Of a stretch of DNA of 64,000 bases, positions 8,508 to 15,468 are shown one piece after another. The DNA is from Pseudomonas sp. stari2 (GTDB taxonomy: Bacteria > Pseudomonadota > Gammaproteobacteria > Pseudomonadales > Pseudomonadaceae): positions 2,537,501 through 2,601,500 of the forward strand of contig NZ_CP099760.1 of NCBI RefSeq assembly GCF_040760005.1, in the 5' to 3' direction. The notes beneath the pieces are model-generated. The model was given only the letters and a program-made list of their open reading frames with translations. It had not been told where the DNA came from and ran no database searches. Position 1 is the stretch's first letter. Every line of letters begins with the position of its first letter. Position numbers and translations under genes: made by a program.

Positions 8508-9935
8508 TCAACGCTTTTGCAACCACCCCAAAAAGCCACCCTTGCGAACGGGCACAGGCTTGGCCATCAACGCCAGCCGGCTGTTCTGCTGCCGTACCGC
8601 CTGCAACTTGTTCAACGCCTGGCCCACTTCACTGCGCTGTTCCATGCATTGGCGAGTCAGGTTTTTGTCGAGGCGATAAATGATCGAAGACGTCAGCGCG
8701 GTAAACGTCGCCTGCGAAGGTGTATCCGCCAGAATGCTTTGCTCGCCCATGACTTCGCTCGGGCCCATGCGCCCGGCCTCGGTGAAACCATTGCCGTCCG
8801 GCACGCTGGCGCTGACCACGCCGGTGGCGATCACGAACAGGCTATCGGGGACTTCCTCCAGACCGAGCACCACCTGCCCGGCGCTGTACTGCTGCGCGAC
8901 CATCGATTCTGCGAGGCGATCGCGTTCTTCATGGCTCAGCGAGCGGAAGATCTTCACTTCATCGAGCAAGGCGCGAGCGCGGGTCGAAGGTTCGATCACG
9001 CCGTCCGGGTGCCGCGAAATGCCGGCGGCTTCGAGATGGCGGTGGGCGAGGTCGAACAGTTGATTGCGCACTTCAGCCTTTTTGCCCAGCTCGGCGATAA
9101 AACCGCTGGCCACGTATTCCGACATTTCTTCGCCGGCCTCTTTGAGCACGGCTTTCGGCGCAGGCGTCAGCAACAGGCTGCTGCTGCCTTGCAAGGTGCG
9201 GTCGAGGGCGTCGAGTACCCGGCGCGGGCGAATGTGGTTCGGCACCTTGATGCTGATCGACACGCCGTGCAGGTTGGTCGGGCGGCTGAGGTTGACGATC
9301 TTGGCCTTGGCCGCCACCGAGTTCGGCACCACGGCCAGGGTGCCGGCGCTGGTCAACAGGTGCGTGGCGCGCCAGTCGATGTCGAGCACTTTGCCTTCGA
9401 CGCCGTCGATCACCACGAAATCGTCGACCTGATACGGCTTGGTGGTGTTGAGCACGATGCCCGAGAACACATCGCTCAAGGTGCTTTGCAGCGCCAGACC
9501 GACCACGATGGCGAACACTCCGGAGGTAGCGAGCAAGCCTTTCACCGGCAGCTCCAGCACATAACCGGCGGCCGCGACGATGGCCACCAGAAACACCAGT
9601 GCCCCGATCACGTCCTGCAGCAGACGGCCGCTGTGGCCGATGCGCCGCATCAGGATCAGGCCGATCACTTCGGTCAGCGCCCGCGCGGCGTACAGCCACC
9701 AGAAAATCCCCAGGGCCGTCGCGCCCAGTTGCGCCACCTGATCATCGGCAAAGACTGGCGCCTGCAATGGGCTGACGCCGGCATTGATGATCAGCGCACT
9801 GAAGGCCAGAAACAGCACCAGTCGCACACCGACCCGTTGCGCGCGATGCTTGAACGGCGCGAGGTGCCAGAGCAGGGCGTCGAGTACCAACAGCAGGGCA
9901 CTCCAGGACAGCAGGTGGGCAGAAAAAAGGCTCAT
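8508..9935 (-). CDS. MscS-family mechanosensitive channel with C-terminal cyclic-nucleotide-binding domain
   Basis: 475 residues from ATG 9935; CCGGAG lies 8 bases upstream, making this a better start than the ATG at 9998. Several membrane helices fill residues ~1-165. The MscS pore and beta domain follow (GVFAIVVGLALQSTLSDVFSG, then NTTKPYQVDDFVVIDG). Residues ~340-450 form a cNMP-binding fold (SAGQVVLGLEEVPDSLFVIATG). The protein probably gates in the inner membrane in response to tension, tuned by a nucleotide. Similar fusions exist in other bacteria. It follows the esterase gene on the same strand, but a terminator lies between. Confidence 0.9.
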   Translation of the reverse strand: MSLFSAHLLSWSALLLVLDALLWHLAPFKHRAQRVGVRLVLFLAFSALIINAGVSPLQAPVFADDQVAQLGATALGIFWWLYAARALTEVIGLILMRRIGHSGRLLQDVIGALVFLVAIVAAAGYVLELPVKGLLATSGVFAIVVGLALQSTLSDVFSGIVLNTTKPYQVDDFVVIDGVEGKVLDIDWRATHLLTSAGTLAVVPNSVAAKAKIVNLSRPTNLHGVSISIKVPNHIRPRRVLDALDRTLQGSSSLLLTPAPKAVLKEAGEEMSEYVASGFIAELGKKAEVRNQLFDLAHRHLEAAGISRHPDGVIEPSTRARALLDEVKIFRSLSHEERDRLAESMVAQQYSAGQVVLGLEEVPDSLFVIATGVVSASVPDGNGFTEAGRMGPSEVMGEQSILADTPSQATFTALTSSIIYRLDKNLTRQCMEQRSEVGQALNKLQAVRQQNSRLALMAKPVPVRKGGFLGWLQKR

Positions 9936-9960
9936 GGGATGAACTCCGGCGGGCACAAAA

Positions 9961-9987
9961 GAAAACGCCACACCCGAAGGTGTGGCG
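9961..9987 (-). terminator. Terminator after the esterase gene
   Basis: Read on the minus strand, CGCCACACC (9987-9979) pairs with GGTGTGGCG (9974-9966) around a TTCG loop, then TTTTC. It lies directly after the esterase stop codon and before the MscS gene. Confidence 0.8.
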
Positions 9988-9998
9988 AGGGGTTGCAC

Positions 9999-11015
9999 TC
10001 AGTTCAGATGGGTCTTCAGTTCTGCCGCTGCCTGGCGCACGGCGGCCTTCACTTCAGGAATCCCGTTCAGCGGGTTGAGCAGGCCGAAGTCGTGAATCAT
10101 CCCGTTGTAGCGCACCGAGGTCACCGGCACACCGGCGGCGTCAAGGTGGCGGGCGTAGCCTTCGCCTTCGTCACGCAGCACGTCGAACTCGGCGGTCTGC
10201 ACCAGTGCGGCGGGCAGGCCCTTGAGCTGTTCGGCGCTCGCGTTGAGTGGCGAGGCATGGATCTGCGCACGCTCGGCCGGGTTGGTGGTGTAGTTGTCCC
10301 AGAACCACTGCATCATGCCTTTGGTCAGGAAATGGCCCTCGGCGAATTGCTGGTACGAGCCGTTATCGAACCCGGCGTTGGTCACCGGCCACATCAGCAA
10401 CTGGAAGCGCAAGGCCGGGGTTTTCTGTTCCTTGGCCATCAGTGCCACGACCGCTGCCATGTTGCCGCCGACGCTGTTGCCGGCCACCGCCAGGCGCTTG
10501 CCGTCGACGCCGATATCTTTACCGTGCTCCGCCACCCACTTCGTCGCGGTGTAAGCCTGATTGATCGCGGTCGGGTACTGCGCTTCCGGCGACGGCGTGT
10601 AATCGACATACACCGCGACCGCACCGGAACCCACCACCAGATCACGAATCAGGCGTTGGTGCGTCGGGAAGTCGCCCAGCACCCAGCCACCACCGTGGAA
10701 GAACATGAACACCGGCAGCTCGCCCTTGACCTTGGCTGGACGCACCACTTTCAGGTTGATCGTCTGGCCATCGACCTTGATCGCCTTGTCGCTGACTTCA
10801 ACGCCCGACAGGTCAACCTTCACCGAAGCCTGGGCGCCGGTCAGCACCGCACGGGCGTCTTTCGGGCTCAGTTGCTCAAGCGGTTTGCCACCACCGGCGG
10901 CGAGGGCATCGAGGAAGGCCTGGGTGTTGTGTTCGACGCCAGTGCCTTCGGCGGCGAATGCGTTGCCGATGGACAGGGCGAGGAGGGAAGCGGCGAGGGT
11001 TTTCTTGATGTTCAT
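9999..11015 (-). CDS. Exported alpha/beta hydrolase (HSL-type esterase)
   Basis: 338 residues. A Sec signal peptide occupies residues 1-21 (MNIKKTLAASLLALSIGNAFA). The oxyanion motif MFFHGGGW and the nucleophile elbow GNSVGG mark the hormone-sensitive-lipase family; EFDVLRDEG and the final MIHDFG supply the Asp and His. It probably cleaves short acyl esters in the periplasm. AAGGAATT precedes the start. A LysR gene is divergent on the other side of a 162-base gap and is the natural candidate regulator. Confidence 0.9.
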   Translation of the reverse strand: MNIKKTLAASLLALSIGNAFAAEGTGVEHNTQAFLDALAAGGGKPLEQLSPKDARAVLTGAQASVKVDLSGVEVSDKAIKVDGQTINLKVVRPAKVKGELPVFMFFHGGGWVLGDFPTHQRLIRDLVVGSGAVAVYVDYTPSPEAQYPTAINQAYTATKWVAEHGKDIGVDGKRLAVAGNSVGGNMAAVVALMAKEQKTPALRFQLLMWPVTNAGFDNGSYQQFAEGHFLTKGMMQWFWDNYTTNPAERAQIHASPLNASAEQLKGLPAALVQTAEFDVLRDEGEGYARHLDAAGVPVTSVRYNGMIHDFGLLNPLNGIPEVKAAVRQAAAELKTHLN

Positions 11016-11177
11016 GTGTAATTCCTTTTTAAGTCGTTTGAGTTTTTGTATGCCTTGGGATAGGGCTGCTGTGGCGCTGGGCTTCAGGTCTCAGCAACAC
11101 CGTGAGCACAGATTAATGAGGTGCCGGAAAGTGAAAAAGCGGCTATAAAGCGTTTAACTGTCAACCAGAGAGTGACA

Positions 11178-12077
11178 ATGAACCCGTTCGAAGACATGCG
11201 TATTTTTTGCCAGGTGATGGATTCCGGCAGCTTCACGGCGGCGGCCGATCAGTTGGGTCTTTCCAAGCAGTTCGTCAGCCGTCGGTTGATGCAACTGGAG
11301 GAGCGCCTCGGCGTGCGTCTGCTCAACCGTTCGACCCGGCGCCTGGACGTGACACCGCTGGGCCAGAGCTATTACGAGTCCGCGCTGCGGCTGTTGAGCG
11401 AAATCGAACAGGTGGAGCAGGGCATCGCCGGGCAGACTGCCGAACCCCGTGGGACGATTCGTGTCAGTGCGCCGTTGTCGTTCGCGGTGGCGCACCTGGG
11501 GTGTCTGCTGCCGCTGTTCTTGCAGCGTTATCGCGAGGTGACGGTGGAGGTCGATCTGAGTGACCGCCCGGTGGATTTGCTCGGCGAGGGGTACGACCTG
11601 GCGCTGCGCATCGGCGTGCTGGAAGACTCGACCCTGATCGCCCGGCGCATCGCTGCCATCGAGCGGGTGTACTGCGCCAGTCCCGCGTATTTGGCCGAGC
11701 GCGGTACGCCGGTCAAACCGGAAGACCTGCTCAGCCACGACTGCCTGCCTTACGGCCACGGGCGCTCGGTGCAATGGCGATTCAATGCGGGGCAGGCCAA
11801 GCCGCTGCTGGTGAATGTCACCGGGCGGATGCGGGTCAACAACGGTGAGCTGCTGCGGGATGCGGCGGTGGCGGGGATGGGGATTACTTATCTGCCAACG
11901 TTCATTGTCGGCGCGGCATTGAAGGATGGACGGCTGGTGCCGGTGCTGGATGATTTGCGTCCGGAGCCGTTGATCCTGTCGGCGGTGTACCCGCAGCATC
12001 GCCAGGCGTCGCGGCCGGTGCAGGCGTTGATCGAGTTTTTGCGCGAGCGGCTGGATCAGCGTCAGGGGGTGTTGTAG
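11178..12077 (+). CDS. LysR-family transcriptional regulator
   Basis: 299 residues from ATG 11178 (AGAGAG just upstream); the ATG at 11121 would add an implausible N-terminus. The HTH covers residues 1-60 (MNPFEDMRIFCQVMDSGSFT, then LGLSKQFVSRRLMQLEERLG). The effector domain follows. The form with 'RGTIRVSAPLSFAVAHL' belongs to the AaeR/DsdC-like CrgA group. It is divergent from the exported esterase gene and probably controls it. Confidence 0.88.
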   Translation: MNPFEDMRIFCQVMDSGSFTAAADQLGLSKQFVSRRLMQLEERLGVRLLNRSTRRLDVTPLGQSYYESALRLLSEIEQVEQGIAGQTAEPRGTIRVSAPLSFAVAHLGCLLPLFLQRYREVTVEVDLSDRPVDLLGEGYDLALRIGVLEDSTLIARRIAAIERVYCASPAYLAERGTPVKPEDLLSHDCLPYGHGRSVQWRFNAGQAKPLLVNVTGRMRVNNGELLRDAAVAGMGITYLPTFIVGAALKDGRLVPVLDDLRPEPLILSAVYPQHRQASRPVQALIEFLRERLDQRQGVL

Positions 12078-12108
12078 CCCCAGCCGCTCGCACAATCTTC
12101 AGCGTGGC

Positions 12109-12744
12109 TCAGTTGGCGCGCTTGTCATCGCCTGGCTCGCCGCCAACGTGTACGCCACGGTTATCACCGATTTCGCCAGCGCGGTGTACGCCATGGTCGT
12201 CGCCGATTTCGCCAGCGCGGTGCACGCCATGGTCGTCGCCGATTTCGCCAGCGCGATGTACGCCATGGTCGTCGCCGATTTCGCCAGCGCGGTGCACGCC
12301 ATGGTCATCGCCGATTTCTCCGGCCCGATGAACCCCATGATCGTCGCCAGCTTCGGCGTGGGCGCCGTTGCGTCCTGAAGAGGCGCTGTCACCGGAATGA
12401 CCCGAACCATGGTCGCTACCGCTGTGGCCACTGTTTCCACCGCCGCCACTGCCGCTGCCGCCGTGGCTACCACCATTTCCGCCACCGCCACCGCCACCGC
12501 CACCGCCGCCGTTACCACCCCCTCCGTTGCCGCCCCCGCCGCCCCCATTTCCGCCACCACCCCCTCCATTGCCGCCTCCACCGCCACTACCTCCGCCGCC
12601 GCCACCACCGCTGCCTCCACCCCCACTGCCACCTTCCTTGGCCTGAACGCTGGACACCCCGGACAGGTTGTCCGGGATCAATACGGTAGACGCCGACAGG
12701 ACTGCGCCGATGGTCATCGCTAGCATGAGCTTTTGAATGTGCAT
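12109..12744 (-). CDS. Secreted glycine-rich protein with Asp/His 12-residue repeats
   Basis: 211 residues from ATG 12744 (GGAG 7 bases upstream). A signal peptide ends near residue 36-38 (VSSVQA). Then comes a poly-glycine region of about 65 residues broken by Ser and Asn, a Ser/Gly/His stretch, and five copies of the 12-residue unit GDDHGVHRAGEI (the last degenerate), ending GDDKRAN. No cysteine or enzyme motif is present. The Asp/His repeats could bind divalent metal and the Gly-rich part is probably extended or matrix-like; both are inference. It lies 77 bases after gspF on the same strand, so it may be a substrate of the secretion system. I do not recognise the family. Confidence 0.75.
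   Translation of the reverse strand: MHIQKLMLAMTIGAVLSASTVLIPDNLSGVSSVQAKEGGSGGGGSGGGGGGGSGGGGGNGGGGGGNGGGGGGNGGGGNGGGGGGGGGGGNGGSHGGSGSGGGGNSGHSGSDHGSGHSGDSASSGRNGAHAEAGDDHGVHRAGEIGDDHGVHRAGEIGDDHGVHRAGEIGDDHGVHRAGEIGDDHGVHRAGEIGDNRGVHVGGEPGDDKRAN
12133..12348. repeat. 36-bp tandem repeat inside the Gly-rich gene
   Basis: GATTTCGCC-type units start at 12169, 12205, 12241, 12277 and 12313, exactly 36 bp apart, with a diverged unit at each side. They encode the 12-residue Asp/His repeats. The period keeps the reading frame, so copy number can change without a frameshift. Confidence 0.9.
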
Positions 12745-12821
12745 ATCGTTCTCCGTCTTTGTTGTCTTGAATGGGAACGTGGATGTGCCTTGTTTGCGTG
12801 TGATCCGACCCGTTCCCGGGG

Positions 12822-14009
12822 TCAGTGGATACTTGAAGCGAGTTCGAAGATCGGGATGTACATCAGGATCACGATGACCCCGATCAACAGACCGATGAAG
12901 GTCATCAGCAGCGGTTCGAACAGCCGCACGAACCACTCGATCCAGCGGCTGATTTCCTCGTCGTAGAAATCGGCGCTGCGTTCCATCATTTGCCCGAGGT
13001 TGCCGGACTGCTCGCCAGCGCGCAGCAGGCGCAGAGACACCGGCGTCACCAGCCGATTGAGCTCCAGTGCGGTGGACAATGACTGTCCTTCGCGCACCCG
13101 CTCGCAGGCCTGGTCGAGCCGCGCCCGCGAGGCCACGGTGAGCAGGCCGCGCACCATGCCCATGGCGGTCACCAGCGGAATCCCGCCTTGCAGCAAAATC
13201 CCCAGTGATCGGTAAAACCGCGCCAGCTCATACATGAAGATCCGCTGGTGCACGGCGGGGAGTTTCTCCACCAGCCGATCCAGCCCGCGGCGAAACGCCG
13301 GTTGTTTCTGCAACACGGCGAGGGTGGTGATGATGGCCGCCAGAATCCCGAAAAACTCACCCTGATGCGCGTGCAAAAACATCCCGCTGCTCATCAAGAT
13401 CTGCGATAGCCACGGCAGGTTCGAGCCCAGCCCTTCGAACACCAGGCTGAAACGCGGCACCACGTACCCCATCAGAAACAGCACCACGCCACCGCCGACT
13501 ACCAGCAACAGCAAGGGGTAAATCGAGGCGCTGATGATCTTCTGCCGCACCTCGTCCATGCGCTGGCGATAGCTGACATAACGCCCCAGCGCATCGCCGA
13601 CCGCGCCGGTCTTCTCGCTGGACTGTACCAGCGCCACGTACAGTGGCGGGAAGACCGCCGACAACTGGGCCAGTGCCTGGGAGAACGACTTGCCCTCATA
13701 CAGAAGCCGCACCAGCTCACTCAAAGTTTTGCGGGCAGCGGGGGCGGTTTCTTTTTCCGCCAGGCTTTCCAGTGCATCGATCAACGGCAGGCCGGCGTTG
13801 AGCAACGTGGTCAGCTCTTGGCTGAACAGCACCAGATTGAAGGTCTCGTGTTTGCTCAGACGCAACGAACGCCAGTGCCGTTCGGCGTGCAGGCTGACCA
13901 CGCGCAGGCCCTGATCCTCGGCGATGCGCCGCGCTTCGCTGTGACCGGGCGCCTCGATGTTCAGCGACACCACGCCGGCCTTGCCCACTGCCTTCAGATG
14001 AAAACGCAT
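12822..14009 (-). CDS. gspF: Type II secretion inner-membrane protein GspF
   Basis: 395 residues from ATG 14009 (MRFHLKAVG), which has GGAG 9 bases upstream; an ATG at 14027 overlapping the gspG stop would add six residues. Two GspF/PilC domains can be seen (residues ~60-180 and ~265-385), each with LxxLLxAGLPL- or LxxLLQGGIPL-type starts (FSQELTTLLNAGLPLIDALE; FYRSLGILLQGGIPLVTAMG), and three membrane helices. It is the platform protein that links the GspE ATPase to pseudopilin assembly. The other core components are at 27.7-35 kb, where gspF and gspG are missing. Confidence 0.95.
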   Translation of the reverse strand: MRFHLKAVGKAGVVSLNIEAPGHSEARRIAEDQGLRVVSLHAERHWRSLRLSKHETFNLVLFSQELTTLLNAGLPLIDALESLAEKETAPAARKTLSELVRLLYEGKSFSQALAQLSAVFPPLYVALVQSSEKTGAVGDALGRYVSYRQRMDEVRQKIISASIYPLLLLVVGGGVVLFLMGYVVPRFSLVFEGLGSNLPWLSQILMSSGMFLHAHQGEFFGILAAIITTLAVLQKQPAFRRGLDRLVEKLPAVHQRIFMYELARFYRSLGILLQGGIPLVTAMGMVRGLLTVASRARLDQACERVREGQSLSTALELNRLVTPVSLRLLRAGEQSGNLGQMMERSADFYDEEISRWIEWFVRLFEPLLMTFIGLLIGVIVILMYIPIFELASSIH

Positions 14010-14023
14010 GCCCGGTGCTCCGC

Positions 14024-14452
14024 TCATTGCCAGTTGGTGATTTCGGCGTTTTCGCCTTCGCCGCCGGGCTGGCCGTCCTTGCCCATCGACAGCAAGTCGT
14101 ACTCGGCGTTTTCGCCGGGGTAGCGGTAGGTGTAGTTGCGGCCCCACGGGTCCTGCGGCAGTTTTTTCTGCAGATACGGGCCAGTCCATTTCGCCTCGTC
14201 GCTCGGTGCGGTCACCAACGCCTGCAAGCCTTGTTCGGTGGACGGGTAGTGGCCGACTTCCAGCCGATACAAGTCCAGCGCCTTGCCCAGGCCTTCGATC
14301 TGCGCCTTGGCGACTTTCACTTCGGAGCGCCCCAGCTGGGCGAAATATTTGGGCGCGACGATCCCGGCCAACAGACCGAGCACCACCAGCACCACGAGCA
14401 ATTCGAGCAGGGTGAAACCCTGTTGGGCGCGCGGACGAACATGCAGCTTCAT
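14024..14452 (-). CDS. gspG: Major pseudopilin GspG
   Basis: 142 residues. The prepilin motif QQG|FTLLELLVVLVVLGLLAG (cleavage after Gly12, Glu5 of the mature form) is followed by the GspG fold with its typical C-terminal calcium loop (DPWGRNYTYRYPGENAEYDLLSMGKDGQPGGEGENAEI). It is the main subunit of the T2SS pseudopilus and would be processed by a PilD peptidase encoded elsewhere. First gene of a minus-strand operon gspG-gspF-(Gly-rich gene). A sigma54-like element lies at 14495-14510. Confidence 0.96.
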   Translation of the reverse strand: MKLHVRPRAQQGFTLLELLVVLVVLGLLAGIVAPKYFAQLGRSEVKVAKAQIEGLGKALDLYRLEVGHYPSTEQGLQALVTAPSDEAKWTGPYLQKKLPQDPWGRNYTYRYPGENAEYDLLSMGKDGQPGGEGENAEITNWQ

Positions 14453-14494
14453 GATGACCTCCGGTGAATGGCAGCCGAGTCGCCAGAGGGCTTA

Positions 14495-14510
14495 TGCAAT
14501 TGCCATGCTC
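14495..14510 (-). promoter_or_regulatory. Possible sigma54 promoter for gspG
   Basis: Read on the minus strand the 16-mer is GAGCATGGCAATTGCA. It matches TGGCAYRNNNNTTGCW at 14 of 16 positions with correct spacing but lacks GG at -24. It would start RNA about 30 bases before gspG. Support comes mainly from the nearby operator-like motif. Confidence 0.35.
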
Positions 14511-14569
14511 AGCACCCGATAAATCCTGCGCGCGGGCTGAAGCCCTTGAAATACGGGCTTCTGAAGAGT

Positions 14570-14585
14570 CGGCACAGTGCTTGCG
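14570..14585 (+). promoter_or_regulatory. Possible sigma54 promoter for the lytic transglycosylase gene
   Basis: CGGCACAGTGCTTGCG matches the -24/-12 consensus at 14 of 16 positions with GG and GC correctly spaced. It lies 70 bases before ATG 14655, divergent from the gspG element. Confidence 0.45.
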
Positions 14586-14617
14586 TACGGCTGAATCACG
14601 ACAGGTCAGTGGGGCAT

Positions 14618-14638
14618 TTCCCCCAATTTTTCGGGGCC
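14618..14638. promoter_or_regulatory. Candidate MnxR operator between gspG and the transglycosylase gene
   Basis: TTCCCCCAATTTTTCGGGG-type inverted motif, similar to those before mnxG, mcoA and the T2SS operon but with a longer spacer. It is about 120 bases upstream of the gspG promoter candidate, a normal distance for a sigma54 enhancer. Confidence 0.4.
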
Positions 14639-14654
14639 TGTCAGGGGAGGCCCA

Positions 14655-15266
14655 ATGCTCAATCCAATCTGCGCAGGACTGCTTGGCTGCATGCTGTTGA
14701 CCGGCATCGCCGAGGCCGATGTGTTTGTCTCCGTGGACGCCAAGGGCAGCTATGTGCTGTCCAACGTCCACCGCCCCGGACGCACCTACGAACGGGTGAT
14801 CCACGAGGCGCAAATGCCCGTGGTCAGCCTTGACCGGCAACCGCAATTGATCGCCAACCAGCCCTACGCGGAACTGGTATCGGCGGCGGCCACGGCCAAT
14901 CACTTGCCCGAGGCACTGCTGCACGCGGTGATTAACGCCGAGTCGAACTACAACCCTGGCGCCACCTCGCCCAAAGGCGCCGGCGGGCTGATGCAACTGA
15001 TGCCCGACACAGCCCGGGAACTGGGAGTGACCGATGTCTACGACCCCAAGGCCAACATTCAGGGCGGGGCCCGGTATCTCAAGCGTCTGATGACCCTGTT
15101 CGATAACGACATCGCCCTCGCCGTGGCGGCCTATAACGCCGGCCCCGACGCGGTGTTGAGCCGTGGCCGGGTGATCCCGCCGTTTGCCGAAACTCAGCGT
15201 TATGTGCCCAGCGTCCTGCGTCAGTACCGGCGTTTGCAGGGGCTGGCGGCGGACGCGCCGTTGTAA
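14655..15266 (+). CDS. Exported lytic transglycosylase (SLT domain)
   Basis: 203 residues with a signal peptide (residues 1-21). The SLT domain begins near residue 70. The catalytic Glu96 is in INAESNYNP, followed by SPKGAGGLMQLMP and, later, AVAAYNAGPDAV, all hallmarks of family 1 lytic transglycosylases. It cuts peptidoglycan; dedicated enzymes of this kind often open the wall for secretion machines. Lying between gspG and mnxG it probably helps assemble the T2SS. GGGGAGG at 14643-14649 is the ribosome site. Confidence 0.92.
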   Translation: MLNPICAGLLGCMLLTGIAEADVFVSVDAKGSYVLSNVHRPGRTYERVIHEAQMPVVSLDRQPQLIANQPYAELVSAAATANHLPEALLHAVINAESNYNPGATSPKGAGGLMQLMPDTARELGVTDVYDPKANIQGGARYLKRLMTLFDNDIALAVAAYNAGPDAVLSRGRVIPPFAETQRYVPSVLRQYRRLQGLAADAPL

Positions 15267-15281
15267 ACCTTCAACCCGGTT

Positions 15282-15346
15282 TTCCCCACTTTCGGGGCAA
15301 ACCTGCCGGGTTGGAAAAGCGGGGAATCGGGTGGGGAATATCCCCC
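15282..15346. promoter_or_regulatory. Candidate MnxR operators upstream of mnxG
   Basis: TTCCCC-ACTTTC-GGGG (15282-15297) is an inverted motif with a six-base spacer. Two GGGGAA half sites follow at 15321-15326 and 15333-15338, and GGGGAATATCCCC (15333-15345) is itself nearly palindromic. They lie 50-115 bases upstream of the sigma54 element, as expected for an enhancer. Confidence 0.55.
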
Positions 15347-15396
15347 GGATTCTCAAGTGGTTTTTGTAACTGACTGACCAGCAACAAAAATTTTTG

Positions 15397-15412
15397 TGGC
15401 ATGCGGATTGCT
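15397..15412 (+). promoter_or_regulatory. Sigma54 promoter of mnxG
   Basis: TGGCATGCGGATTGCT fits TGGCAYRNNNNTTGCW at all 16 positions. Transcription would start near 15424, about 45 bases before the mnxG start. The island encodes its own sigma54 activator (51998-53428). Confidence 0.88.
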
Positions 15413-15468
15413 CCGAGGGCTTTGTCGAGAATCATTCCCTGTGAGCACCCACTACGAGGTTTCCGATC

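Noticed and set aside
8490..11021. 843-codon plus-strand frame across the MscS and esterase genes
   Set aside because: It is antisense to two well-supported genes and its sequence is low in pattern (His/Gln/Arg-rich).
12169..12348. Possible CRISPR array
   Set aside because: The 36-bp units are contiguous with no spacers and encode a protein repeat; no cas genes are present.
12397..12723. Ala/Thr-rich plus-strand frame
   Set aside because: It is the reverse reading of the poly-glycine codons of the minus-strand gene.
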